From: Owenweeksia hongkongensis DSM 17368 | GTDB lineage: Bacteria > Bacteroidota > Bacteroidia > Flavobacteriales > Schleiferiaceae | Length of the DNA: 64,000 nucleotides | NCBI RefSeq assembly: GCF_000236705.1 | Contig: NC_016599.1 | Location: forward strand, 3,534,001 to 3,598,000 | Direction: 5' to 3' | Shown: positions 36,544-45,784 of the stretch, one piece after another | How the letters are laid out: the number at the start of each line of letters is the position of its first letter | Numbering within the stretch: the first letter of the stretch is position 1 | The notes under the pieces: model-generated | Seen by the model: only the letters and a program-made list of their open reading frames with translations | Told to the model about the DNA's origin: nothing | Database searches by the model: none | Translations under genes and position numbers: made by a program

Positions 36544-36843
36544 ATGACTCACACAGAATCAATTAAAGTAAGCCCTGTACAAAAGGCTTTATTCACTGAA
36601 TTGAAGCAACTGACCATCAGTGCTGAAACCCTCACCCTACTGAGCTTGCTGGAAGCTATGGAACCCGGGCAAATTGCCAAGAGCTTAACCTTTCACTTAT
36701 GTGAAGTGGCCAACAGGTATGATGATGTACCCGGAAACCAGTTTAGCAACAAGGAAGTAGTATACTTTATGAGGCTGCAACAGTTTCTTATGAGCTGGCA
36801 AGAGGACATGGACCAAGAAGAGTACATGAGTAAAAGTGCCTAA
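36544..36843 (+). CDS. Small helical protein of duplicated cassette, copy 1
   Basis: The 99-residue protein is predicted all-helical, with no signal peptide or known motif. It aligns with the 97-residue protein at 54075 over 83 residues with about half identical. Shared stretches are TELK-LTIS-ET, EPG, and RLQ-FLMSWQED-DQE at the C-terminus. It lies on the strand opposite to the late genes, with its own candidate promoter, structured leader and terminator. Its start codon can be masked by the leader's antisense segment. Function is unknown; small size, duplication and tight control suggest a regulatory or anti-host protein. Confidence 0.75.
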   Translation: MTHTESIKVSPVQKALFTELKQLTISAETLTLLSLLEAMEPGQIAKSLTFHLCEVANRYDDVPGNQFSNKEVVYFMRLQQFLMSWQEDMDQEEYMSKSA

Positions 36844-36848
36844 AATGT

Positions 36849-36876
36849 AATAGCCCCTTAATTGGGGCTATTTTTA
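36849..36876. terminator. Terminator of cassette 1 (shared with convergent gene)
   Basis: AATAGCCCC-N6-GGGGCTATT (36849-36857, 36864-36872) is followed by TTTATTA. The same stem ends cassette 2. It also lies at the end of the convergent gene 36877-37527. Confidence 0.92.
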
Positions 36877-37527
36877 TTACATCAAATCATATTGTAGCTT
36901 TTCAAGAATCTTTACTCGAGCATTCAATTCATAAAGTTTGTTTATCCTTTCTGCTTTCTTCTCACCTAGAATTTCGGTATTATTCAGCTTAACAGCTGTA
37001 CCCGTAGCACATACCATTATCATTCCTTTTAAAGACCCTAGCTCGGAATAATCAATATCCGTAGCTATAATGGCATTCCCACCAGCATCCAATGTTTGTT
37101 TGATTAATTGTGCAAAGCATATATTTTCACCTGCTTTTAACTTTTTGTTGTATCTGCCAGATTGTGCCCCAAAAAAATCTGTAAAGGAGGATGTGAATTC
37201 TGAAATTACACCAGTACCTGTGGTAGACTGACCTGTTACCAATTTTATCACTGTGTAATCCCATTTGAATGGGGTATGAGCAGAGATTATTGGTACTGCG
37301 TTCATTTGTTTAAATAGTTCTTCACTAGTAGATTTAAGCTCCTTATCAAATTTTGATTTATAGGTTGAATACAATTCTTTACCACATTTGGTACAGTATC
37401 CATCAGCTTTTGAATCATGGTACTCATTGATGAGATTGATTTTAGCAGGGCTAAGCAGTTTTGTGCTGGACATTAAGCCTGAGGACAACTCTATATTACA
37501 ATTGGGGCAACTTGTTAGCTCACTCAT
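36877..37527 (-). CDS. YbjQ/UPF0145-domain protein with N-terminal zinc ribbon
   Basis: The 216-residue protein has two CxxC pairs (Cys 7/10 and 45/48) forming a zinc-ribbon-like module. A YbjQ-type (heavy-metal-binding, DUF74) domain follows from about residue 80: VIKLVTGQSTTGTGVISEF, then DAGGNAIIATDIDYSEL and MIMVCATGTAVKL. Its length is about twice that of a plain YbjQ. CpG is less depleted than in the structural genes. It lies beyond the late-operon terminator at 37563, so it is probably a moron (independently expressed cargo). Confidence 0.75.
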   Translation of the reverse strand: MSELTSCPNCNIELSSGLMSSTKLLSPAKINLINEYHDSKADGYCTKCGKELYSTYKSKFDKELKSTSEELFKQMNAVPIISAHTPFKWDYTVIKLVTGQSTTGTGVISEFTSSFTDFFGAQSGRYNKKLKAGENICFAQLIKQTLDAGGNAIIATDIDYSELGSLKGMIMVCATGTAVKLNNTEILGEKKAERINKLYELNARVKILEKLQYDLM

Positions 37528-37562
37528 ATTTTTGGTTTTGTTTAATGAGGAAACTAAGAAAC

Positions 37563-37588
37563 AAAAAAGCCCCCAAAGTGAGGGCTTT
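37563..37588 (-). terminator. Terminator at the end of the late operon
   Basis: An AAAGCCC / GGGCTTT stem (37566-37572, 37582-37588) is followed on the minus strand by a T run. It lies just after the stop of the last tail gene. Confidence 0.88.
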
Positions 37589-37601
37589 ATATATTATTAT
37601 G

Positions 37602-40007
37602 CTATCTGAGCAATAACTCCACTTCTACAGGCTTATTCACTGAATAGGTGATTCTAGCTTCTTGCCAAATGAATGATTGTTTTTTGAATATAATCTTATC
37701 TAAGCTGGATGGCAGGGATAAGATGTGATAAAATGTATAGGTGCTTTGGAGGGGGAGTGTGTCTAAATATTGTTTCCAGGCTACATACTTGTGCAGTAGG
37801 CTCTTGATGTTGGTGGGGTCTAATGTGATATCAATAAATCCATCAGTATACCGGGCAATGGGCGTGCGGGTATTGATGCCTGTGGTGAGGGGCTGATATA
37901 TGCCAAAATACAAGGTACTTAGTTCTCTATTTCTGGCTGAATCATTATGTACAAATCCCTCTTCCATAGTCTCTAGAGTGGTGATGGATGGCCCAGGGTA
38001 GTTTAGTGGATTTACCTCTGTAGGAAACTGAACAGATGCAGGGAGTGGGTGAAGGGTTATTTTCTGCTCTTCAAATTTAATATCAGAAGGGTCTGCAGAT
38101 AGCACTGACCACTCATTATCATTGTTGTATAAAAGCAACTTAGCATATTCAGTGGGTAGGTCTGGATTATCTTCATCATACAGATCATATTTATAAAGCT
38201 GGGGCAGATCTGGCTGTGAAAATTCTTTGGTGCCTGATGAAAAAGGGGCTTTACTGAGGTCAAAATAGGATTGACTTTGGCTTAGGTTCTCTTTTATATT
38301 GAAATAAATTACTTTTTCTATTGGGTTTACATCCATACCAATGCCTCTTTGGAGTATTGCATCCAGAAACCTACCAAATGTAATGGCTGGTACTAGCTGA
38401 TTGAGGTCTGTGGGGTCAAAATAGTTGACTAATTTATTTAGACCATCGGTATATTCAAATTCAAGATCTACTTCTGCCATATTTACTCCAGGATCAGTAG
38501 GGTGCTGCACTCTGAATGTGAGGGTATCTCCTACAATATTGTAGGTGTTAAACTCCCATTCAGCTGTAATGGAAACCATATTGGTATTGGGTATAGCTAC
38601 TGCATCAACATTACTTTTTGTGGCTGACTTGAACTGAGTACCATTTTTAAATATCCTCATATCAACTGCAGGAATATTGGCTGCATAGTAGGTGAACCGG
38701 AATAACACCCTAAGGATACCTTGGTGTGGTATGGTGTAATGATTAGAAAGGATACTTACATCTGATGTGCTGGCATGCTGAATATCAATATCAGCTCCCG
38801 GGCTAAAATCATAAATCATATCTGTGGTTCTGCTGGCGACTTCAAAATATTGATTTCCGGATGCATCTATAGTGACATTGAAGCCTGTAATGGTGGCTTT
38901 GGTACTAGAGTTTGGAGAGGTGCCTTCTATGGCGAAGTATAATCTATAATTGAGATCATGCTGCTGAATGACAAAATCGGTATTGATAGTGAGTCTTCCA
39001 TCAGGTTCTGTAGAAACTGTACTTTCCAATAAGGGGGTGAATACTGAAGCTGAAGTTTCTTTATATACTACTAACTTGATACCCGATACTGCACCAGTGG
39101 CATGTGTGAAGTCTAGGGAGGCTTCTATACTGTGCTTGCCATGAGTTTTTATAGTGTAATAATTGGTAGCTACATTAAAATGATATGTGCTATCGGTATC
39201 AATAAGATTGATGTGCTGGCTAACACCATTTAGTGTATACTGCCAGGTAGTATTATTTGAAGCTGAGCCCAATACCAATGTTTCTGGTGGGGAAATGAAA
39301 TCTAAGGATTTATTGCTGTGGATAAACATTCTCCTTACTGATTCATCTCTCACAAAATCTCCGTCTATTCTATATCCTATACTGTGTACACACATCCTAA
39401 GTATACTGAGTAATGAAGGTTGTGGAACTACTGTATATTTATTTTTTGCCCTACCATCTGTACCAATATAGTTTTGCTGAGGGCCACCAAAATTTTCATT
39501 GAGCAAACCAAAAAAATCTGGTTTGGTTCTATCTGCAATAAGGCTTTCGGGATCGTCATAAAAATTGTAGGCTACCAAACCGGGAAACCAAATATCAGTT
39601 TGTGGCCACACTTTGTCTAAACTGTTCTGCCATTGGTCTGCCCATGAGCCAGATAGTGGCCAGCTGAACTCTGTGAGCTTTTTGTCATAAATATCAATGC
39701 TGTATTCATTGATGTATAAGTGACCTACATATACATCTGGCTCATAGGATGAAAGGTAAAATGTAGCTGTGTAGCTTTTTTTTCCTAGTACTACTGTGGC
39801 TGTATATTCTTTTTTGGTAAGCTTTACCTGCCTGTTTTGAGCATGCCCTAAAACTGCCCTAAGCTCTGGGGTGGCATGGAAACCTGTGTTATACGCTATG
39901 TCATTTGTAGTAGCTTTTTTTTTGAAGTAGCTATTAGTGAATAACAGTTCCATATTTGTAGTCTCTACAGGGTAGGCCCTAGTATTTTCTATGAAAATCT
40001 TAAGCAT
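37602..40007 (-). CDS. Phage tail/baseplate protein
   Basis: The 801-residue protein (ATG at 40007; longer frames run into the preceding gene) is beta-rich with no signal peptide. Stretches such as NQLVPAITFGRFLDAILQRG and the terminal LLLR match no family I can name firmly. Its position as the last gene after the tape measure and a 509-residue tail protein, together with its size, fits a baseplate hub, Tal-like or central tip protein. It overlaps the preceding gene by 8 bases. Confidence 0.6.
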   Translation of the reverse strand: MLKIFIENTRAYPVETTNMELLFTNSYFKKKATTNDIAYNTGFHATPELRAVLGHAQNRQVKLTKKEYTATVVLGKKSYTATFYLSSYEPDVYVGHLYINEYSIDIYDKKLTEFSWPLSGSWADQWQNSLDKVWPQTDIWFPGLVAYNFYDDPESLIADRTKPDFFGLLNENFGGPQQNYIGTDGRAKNKYTVVPQPSLLSILRMCVHSIGYRIDGDFVRDESVRRMFIHSNKSLDFISPPETLVLGSASNNTTWQYTLNGVSQHINLIDTDSTYHFNVATNYYTIKTHGKHSIEASLDFTHATGAVSGIKLVVYKETSASVFTPLLESTVSTEPDGRLTINTDFVIQQHDLNYRLYFAIEGTSPNSSTKATITGFNVTIDASGNQYFEVASRTTDMIYDFSPGADIDIQHASTSDVSILSNHYTIPHQGILRVLFRFTYYAANIPAVDMRIFKNGTQFKSATKSNVDAVAIPNTNMVSITAEWEFNTYNIVGDTLTFRVQHPTDPGVNMAEVDLEFEYTDGLNKLVNYFDPTDLNQLVPAITFGRFLDAILQRGIGMDVNPIEKVIYFNIKENLSQSQSYFDLSKAPFSSGTKEFSQPDLPQLYKYDLYDEDNPDLPTEYAKLLLYNNDNEWSVLSADPSDIKFEEQKITLHPLPASVQFPTEVNPLNYPGPSITTLETMEEGFVHNDSARNRELSTLYFGIYQPLTTGINTRTPIARYTDGFIDITLDPTNIKSLLHKYVAWKQYLDTLPLQSTYTFYHILSLPSSLDKIIFKKQSFIWQEARITYSVNKPVEVELLLR

Positions 40008-41529
40008 ACTTTTCAGGATCAAGATTGATGGTGAAGGTGTGGGCATTTCTTCTGCCACTATTGCTGGTATGGTTGCCCAAGGTGCCTGCACTTATGGTTA
40101 CCGGTACTTTTTCTCCATCACTAAGGAGTAGGAAGTAATCTTTGGAATTGAGAAAGTCTATCAACTGATCTTGCTCCTGCTTTTCAAAATACTGGGTGTT
40201 TATTTCAATGCTTTTTTGATAATAGGACTCAGTATGTACTTGGGTTCTATCTGTATCAGCTGTGGGGGTATCTACATATAGGTTGGCTGCTGTTTTGTTG
40301 AAGTTGGTAAAATGGCCTACCTCACCTGTAAACCGGTATACATCTGGCACACCAAAGCTATTCCTGTAAAGGATGTGTATTTCATCAATGTTTTTGGATT
40401 GATCTAACTCAAAAAATGCTGTATTGGAAAGTGCTGTAGTGAGATTGCTATTGTACACAGTGACACTCCAGGAGGTGATCACTTTGCCTTGCTGTACACT
40501 ACTGGCAAATTCCTGCAGGCCTATTTTTATCATCCATAGGCTGTAGGCTTGCACATTGAGATTGGCAGGCTCCATGTTTTGAGTAGTGCCATCAGTAAAA
40601 AATAGCTTAGCCCTTACCCTGTTTTGGGTAGCAGTGGCCAATGGCATATAATATAGGTATATAGGCTCTGTGGGGCTTACTTTTCTGGTAGACCTATGTG
40701 TGAGCCATTTTGCCATTCCATTGAGTGATGAAAGGAATGAGCCATTTTTTCTGATATCTGTTTTGGATCTACCACCAGGTAAGAGGTATTTGGTTGCAGT
40801 CTTGGTTTGCTGAAAATACTGTAATGGGCTGCCATAGGCTTCTCCATACCTGATGAAGTACTTGAGCACCATTTTGGATACATCCTGAGACTGTGTGCCA
40901 CCAGGTGATGGCCAAAGTGAGGTGTGCTGGTGCTTCAGTTCATCAGCAATATCAATGTGCACCTTATTGGCAATAGGGTGTGGTAGGTACTCTATTTCAT
41001 TGAAAGTATTGGACAAAAAATGTGAATAAAAAATGGAGATAGGTATGGTGAAGTTTGACCTTCTGATGGCATCTACACCAGTAACTTTGGCCTGCTGTGT
41101 GATGGCAGTAGTGCTGTGAGTGATTTGCACATCATACTTAGCACCTTTGTTTTTGGCTTTTACCAAAATTTTATCTGGTGTGGCAAAGGAGAAGGTGAAA
41201 TCATCAGTAAGCTGCTTGATGTTTTGGAAATCCGGTATGGCTGAGTTTTCTATCCAAGTGGAAAGATTGGTGCCAATAAGGCCACCCGGTAGTTTTACTG
41301 TAAAGTTTCCATTGGAATATGAGGTATTGAATAATACTGTAATAGAGGTTTCTCCATTATTCCATATAAATTCAATTTGCTGAAATGTATTTGGCAGAGC
41401 TGAAAACCTGAGGTATTCCTGATAGTATTCTCCTGCCTGTGCATATTCATTATCAGAAGCAGCAGCAACATTAAGGAATGAACCTGACTGCTCTACAGTA
41501 TCTGGCTGGGTGACTAGGGTAACACTCAT
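40000..41529 (-). CDS. Phage distal-tail-like protein
   Basis: The 509-residue beta-rich protein is encoded directly after the tape measure, with a 4-base overlap (ATGA). There are no catalytic motifs or signal peptide. The order tape measure - this gene - large tail protein suggests a distal tail or baseplate component. Internal beta-sandwich-like repeats are possible but not clear by eye. Confidence 0.55.
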   Translation of the reverse strand: MSVTLVTQPDTVEQSGSFLNVAAASDNEYAQAGEYYQEYLRFSALPNTFQQIEFIWNNGETSITVLFNTSYSNGNFTVKLPGGLIGTNLSTWIENSAIPDFQNIKQLTDDFTFSFATPDKILVKAKNKGAKYDVQITHSTTAITQQAKVTGVDAIRRSNFTIPISIFYSHFLSNTFNEIEYLPHPIANKVHIDIADELKHQHTSLWPSPGGTQSQDVSKMVLKYFIRYGEAYGSPLQYFQQTKTATKYLLPGGRSKTDIRKNGSFLSSLNGMAKWLTHRSTRKVSPTEPIYLYYMPLATATQNRVRAKLFFTDGTTQNMEPANLNVQAYSLWMIKIGLQEFASSVQQGKVITSWSVTVYNSNLTTALSNTAFFELDQSKNIDEIHILYRNSFGVPDVYRFTGEVGHFTNFNKTAANLYVDTPTADTDRTQVHTESYYQKSIEINTQYFEKQEQDQLIDFLNSKDYFLLLSDGEKVPVTISAGTLGNHTSNSGRRNAHTFTINLDPEKYA

Positions 41530-44500
41530 GCTTGATCTTCTATTTTGGTGTCTATGGACATCAGTCTCTTCATCTCCCTTATTTTGGAGTCACCAATATT
41601 AGCATTTACTCCATTTTGCAAAAGGACATTCAACACTGCTGTATTCATTTCAAGGGCTTCCCTAAGTCCAGTATCAGTACCTGTGGCTTTGGGGGTTTCT
41701 GATGGATAGTTTCCATCATTATAAGAATTGACCCTTTGCGGGGAGCCTTGCCTCATGCCTTGGATGGCTTCTATTACATCTGGCCTAAAGTTGATGAGTT
41801 TTTGGGTGGTGAGTCCATCTACTACCAGTTCTGGTCTTTTTTCTGCCACCAGCATGTTTTTTGACCTGCTGAAAGTAGGTTTGGTATAAAGACCGGTTGG
41901 TAGATTTTCATTTTGTGAAGCTTTGTATCGGTCTCCTTTATGATCAATCACATCATAGAGGCCATCATCATAGGAGTTGATTTTTGCAGCTTCATTGAGA
42001 GCAATACCTGCCTGTACAGCCCCTGTGGCTCCCAATAATGCAGAAATACCTAGTGCTACCGGATATGGGAATGTGGCAAAGGCATTCATGATACTTTGGG
42101 CTGTACTTATGGCAATAGTAGCTACTTTGGAAATAGCTTCCAGATAAGCATACTTCTTAGCAATCTCATGCCTTTTTTCTTCTTCCCTTTCTTTGGCTGC
42201 AGTATACCTTGCTTCAGCTTGTTCTCTTCTTTTTTGAAAGTCTTCTTCAGATTCACCCCTTCTTTGGGTTACTTCATAATCTTTTTGATCTACTTCATCA
42301 ATTTTGGAAAGTTCAAAATCCTTTAAAGAGGTAACCAGATCAGAGAAGGCAGTGGCTACAGCTTGATAATCCTGTAGCTTTTTCTGCATTGCAGCTCTGT
42401 CTTTTTCTGCCTCATCCTCTCTATATCCATCCCTAAGAAGAGCTACTGCTTTGAGGTATTCTTCATGAGTGAGTAGGCCTACATTAAGTGAATCTTGTAG
42501 GTGTTTAAGCTCTTCATTCAGCTCTTCCTCTGGAGTAATTAGACCATATTTTTCTCTAAGCTGCTGTTGCTCTTTTAACCAATCTTCAGCTTGAGCTGCC
42601 TCATCTTCTCTGATCTTATCCCATTTCTCTTGGTTTTTCCTTACTTCTTCTGCATTATAGTCATCCAGATCTTTTTGCATTTGAGCAAGAAGCGCAGGGA
42701 GGTCTTCAACACTATATTTTTTAGCAAGAGCAATCAGCTTTGCATACTTATCCCTTATTATTTCCTCTTCATTCTCTGATGCTTTAAGAAGGAATTGCCT
42801 TATTTGTTCCTGTGCTTTAATTTGTTCTTTAGAGGCTGCTTCAGCTGCTTTTTTTCTTTGGTGCTCTTGATCTTCCTCATTGCCTGACCCAAACATTTTC
42901 TCTCTGAATTCATCAAAGCTTGACCCCAATTGATCAAACATGAACTTGTACTTTTCTTCAATTTCCTGTTTGGTATCATCTGTATTTTCTACTACATCTT
43001 TATTGAGTTGCTTTAATGACTCAAGAACTCCTTCCTGCAGATCAGCATCAGTTGGAGCTAGATCCTGTTGGCCTAAATTTCTTTCATTTTTGGCTTTAGC
43101 TATTTGCTTTTCCTGTTCATAAATACTTTTTAGGGCATTGGCCTGAGCTTCAATTGCATTTTTTATTTCCTCTTCATAGGCTGCATATAGTATTTTCTTT
43201 TCAAACTCAGCATTCATTTGCCTTTGCAGAGATACTATGTCTTCATAACTATCTTTTTCATCAATAAGATTTGGGAGGTACTCTCCATACTTAGTATTGA
43301 TTTCACCAATGAGGCGGTTTCTATTTTCTACAGAAAACTCACCATTTTTTAGAGCTTCAATCTCTGCATTGATAGCTGCCTGGGTTTTTCTGGTTTTGTC
43401 CTCAAAGGTTTCGGTAGTAGTAATGGCTTTGGCTAAGCTTTTGGCAATATTTTCTATCCCTTTTACAAGGCCTCCAGAGATAAAGGCTTCATAGGCTGCA
43501 TTTTTTATTCTCTCAAGATTACCAGCTAGGTTTTCATTTTTGATATTATACTCATTGACCAAAGATGTACCAGCAGCCATTGCCTGGTTGGCTTGGGCTT
43601 GTCTTACCTTAAGTTTTTCAGTATTGGCAGCTAAGCTAGAGAGTACTGAAACTGCCCGGGCACCATCAATATCCAGTTCATTGAGTTTTTCTACCATTAC
43701 AGCCATGCCCTCATTATTGCCATTGAGGCCTTCTAAGAACTTAATGAAAGCTGCATTGGCATCCGTATTCATGAGCTCAGTGAAATCTTGAATGCCCATA
43801 CCAGCTATTCTTGCATAGGTTTCGGTATCATCAAACATATTTACCAATGCCTTGGATGTGGCAGTGGCAGCAGTTTCTACAGATTGGCCAGCTTCATCAA
43901 ATGTGGCAGCATAGCCCAACTGATCTTGTGCATTGATATTGACCTGATCTGAAATACCGGAAAGCCTTTTTAGGTAATCTACTAAGAAGGAGGCTTGGTT
44001 GTTACCTGACTGGGCAACCTGGTTTATACCAGAACCCAACTTTTCCATGGCATTGCCAAAGTCAGTACCATATTTAGTGCCTACCCTGTACTGTTCAGTG
44101 AGTTTACCAATATCTCTGATGGCTTCTTCACCTCCCAAATCATCACCAAGAGCTACCTTTAGCATATTGGCAGTTTCAGTAAATGCCAGAATATCTTTGG
44201 TGGAGTCTTTACCCAACCTACCAGCTTCTTCAGCTAATTTTAGGAGCTCAAGCCTTGGGGTTCTGGTGTCAAAATTGTCCAGCTCCAGAGTAAGGTCTCT
44301 TACTTGCTCTTTGGTAAGGTTGGTGGTTTTTTGTACATCAGCCTGTGCATCAGAAAGCTCAGCAGACATATTGACCAATGGAGTGAGGGCAAATACTAAT
44401 CCAGAAACAGCTGCTGTTACAGCAAAAAGTATTTTACTTGCCTTACCTACAGAGTTGAACATTCTGGTTAAAGCATTTCCTGAAGCCTTACCCTGTACCT

Positions 44501-44909
44501 TTAAATGACCTAATCTGTTATTTACCTGATTCAGTTCAGCTTGCAATTCTCTATACCGGGCAGAATCTGGTATAGCATGCTTAAGACTTAATCTAAGTTC
44601 TGCTGCTTTGGATCTGAGCTGACCAATGGTGAGGCTTGTAATACCAATCTGCTCCTGCAGCTGGTGCATTTTCACCTTATTCTGATCCATTGCTTCGGTG
44701 TTCTTCCGCTGTTCAGCTGTAAGGTTTTTATATTCTTGAGTATTTTTTTTACCCTGTTTTACCAGCCTTACTTTTTCCAGTCTTAAATCTTCATTGGACT
44801 GCTTTAATTCTCTCTGTGTTTTTTCCAGTTTCAATAACTCAGCCTGTGCATCATCACCATTGATGACCACATTGAGCTTGAGGGTTTCATCTGAAATAGT
44901 TTTAGCCAT
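41526..44909 (-). CDS. Phage tail tape-measure protein
   Basis: The 1127-residue protein has an N-terminal coiled coil (about residues 15-110, Glu/Lys/Gln-rich) and a hydrophobic segment near 165-190. A TP901-type core (GKASKILFAVTAAVSG, DAQADVQKTTNLTKEQV, LLKLAEEAGRLGKD) follows, then long coiled coils (about 490-900) and a second hydrophobic segment near 945-980. This order is typical of tape-measure proteins, which set tail length. By hand count its 3.4 kb holds only 14 CpG dinucleotides. Confidence 0.9.
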   Translation of the reverse strand: MAKTISDETLKLNVVINGDDAQAELLKLEKTQRELKQSNEDLRLEKVRLVKQGKKNTQEYKNLTAEQRKNTEAMDQNKVKMHQLQEQIGITSLTIGQLRSKAAELRLSLKHAIPDSARYRELQAELNQVNNRLGHLKVQGKASGNALTRMFNSVGKASKILFAVTAAVSGLVFALTPLVNMSAELSDAQADVQKTTNLTKEQVRDLTLELDNFDTRTPRLELLKLAEEAGRLGKDSTKDILAFTETANMLKVALGDDLGGEEAIRDIGKLTEQYRVGTKYGTDFGNAMEKLGSGINQVAQSGNNQASFLVDYLKRLSGISDQVNINAQDQLGYAATFDEAGQSVETAATATSKALVNMFDDTETYARIAGMGIQDFTELMNTDANAAFIKFLEGLNGNNEGMAVMVEKLNELDIDGARAVSVLSSLAANTEKLKVRQAQANQAMAAGTSLVNEYNIKNENLAGNLERIKNAAYEAFISGGLVKGIENIAKSLAKAITTTETFEDKTRKTQAAINAEIEALKNGEFSVENRNRLIGEINTKYGEYLPNLIDEKDSYEDIVSLQRQMNAEFEKKILYAAYEEEIKNAIEAQANALKSIYEQEKQIAKAKNERNLGQQDLAPTDADLQEGVLESLKQLNKDVVENTDDTKQEIEEKYKFMFDQLGSSFDEFREKMFGSGNEEDQEHQRKKAAEAASKEQIKAQEQIRQFLLKASENEEEIIRDKYAKLIALAKKYSVEDLPALLAQMQKDLDDYNAEEVRKNQEKWDKIREDEAAQAEDWLKEQQQLREKYGLITPEEELNEELKHLQDSLNVGLLTHEEYLKAVALLRDGYREDEAEKDRAAMQKKLQDYQAVATAFSDLVTSLKDFELSKIDEVDQKDYEVTQRRGESEEDFQKRREQAEARYTAAKEREEEKRHEIAKKYAYLEAISKVATIAISTAQSIMNAFATFPYPVALGISALLGATGAVQAGIALNEAAKINSYDDGLYDVIDHKGDRYKASQNENLPTGLYTKPTFSRSKNMLVAEKRPELVVDGLTTQKLINFRPDVIEAIQGMRQGSPQRVNSYNDGNYPSETPKATGTDTGLREALEMNTAVLNVLLQNGVNANIGDSKIREMKRLMSIDTKIEDQA

Positions 44910-45328
44910 TATGCTGAGATTTCAATATTGAGCTCAGCTGCCAGTTGTTGCCTTACTTCTTCAGTAAAGCCAAAGCTGAGTTTTTTGGAGATTTCATTGA
45001 GGTGACCAAAAATGATCCTGTTGTAAATGGGGTATGCCTTGCCTCTTCTTCTGCCAGATCCAGTAGTTTTTGGCTTTTTCATATCATGAAACCTGAGATA
45101 CCTGAGGAAAGAAAGGGCAACCTGACCGGAATAGTTATCTGACTGACCAGAAAGAGCATGGCTTCTTTTGGTTTCCATATCTCCAGATTGGATCAAATAG
45201 AACCTTTGAATCAACCTTGTTTGATCTTCTTCTATAGCTTCTGCCTCTTCAGAAAGCACTTTAGCTATGTACTTTTTCTCAAGCAGGCTTTGGTCACCTC
45301 TGGTTTCAAATCTTTCTCTGGCTGTCAT
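44909..45328 (-). CDS. Phage protein of unknown function upstream of tape measure
   Basis: The 139-residue protein is charged and helical, with a basic stretch KPKTTGSGRRRGKAYP and a closing FTEEVRQQLAAELNIEIS. It shares one base with the tape-measure start. The position immediately before the tape measure is where tail-assembly chaperones usually lie, but no frameshift signal is seen here. Confidence 0.55.
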   Translation of the reverse strand: MTARERFETRGDQSLLEKKYIAKVLSEEAEAIEEDQTRLIQRFYLIQSGDMETKRSHALSGQSDNYSGQVALSFLRYLRFHDMKKPKTTGSGRRRGKAYPIYNRIIFGHLNEISKKLSFGFTEEVRQQLAAELNIEISA

Positions 45329-45380
45329 GTTACGAATATGGGATAGGAGCGGTAATGGGAAAAGGACAGGGGGAACCTCC

Positions 45381-45458
45381 CTGCCTTTCAGGCATCCCTC
45401 CTAAGAGGAGGGGAAGGACCACCCCACCTTACAGGCACCCCTCCAAAAACTGGAGGGG
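45381..45458. repeat. Two imperfect direct repeats, each with a GC-rich hairpin
   Basis: The units at 45381-45402 and 45424-45445 match at 17 of 22 bases. Each runs into a hairpin: CCCTCCT-AAG-AGGAGGG (45396-45412) and CCCCTCCA-AAAAC-TGGAGGGG (45438-45458). GC-rich tandem elements of this look are common intergenic repeats in Bacteroidota, so this may be a host-derived element inside the prophage. Confidence 0.65.
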
Positions 45459-45483
45459 AAGGGGAATGTTTTACTTTTGTGAA

Positions 45484-45711
45484 ATGGGAAGGAAGGAAAC
45501 TATAGATGAAAAAGAAATAAAGCACTGGTACTGGCATGTGATAAGCCAAAGGGGTATATATAAGGAGCTGGGTGTGAAACAGAATGATGTGGCTAACTGG
45601 AGAAAGATGTACCGGAACCCAAAATGCAATCACAGTATAGGGCACATGCTATATGTGCTGAACCTTTCTGGTGCCTTGAAACTGGGATACCCTATGGTAG
45701 GGGAGCTTTGA
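45484..45711 (+). CDS. Small helix-turn-helix-like protein on the opposite strand
   Basis: The 75-residue frame (ATG 45484, with another in-frame ATG at 45466) lies alone in the gap between two leftward genes. RGIYKELGVKQNDVANWRKMYR resembles an HTH in which a recognition helix follows GVKQNDVANW. A short C-terminal helix (HMLYVLNLSGALKLGYP) follows. It could be a small Cro-like regulator. It has no neighbours on its strand, and the start lies 26 bases after the GC-rich repeats. Confidence 0.5.
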   Translation: MGRKETIDEKEIKHWYWHVISQRGIYKELGVKQNDVANWRKMYRNPKCNHSIGHMLYVLNLSGALKLGYPMVGEL

Positions 45712-45784
45712 AAATTATAAATCCCTTAAGATTTCAATGATCAGCATCCCTAATCCTGTCTTTTTTAGATGATTTGTAATTGTA

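Noticed and set aside
44945-45142. Plus-strand frames inside tail and capsid genes
   Set aside because: They lie antisense to clear coding sequence, have no start context or family features, and follow the codon structure of the opposite gene.
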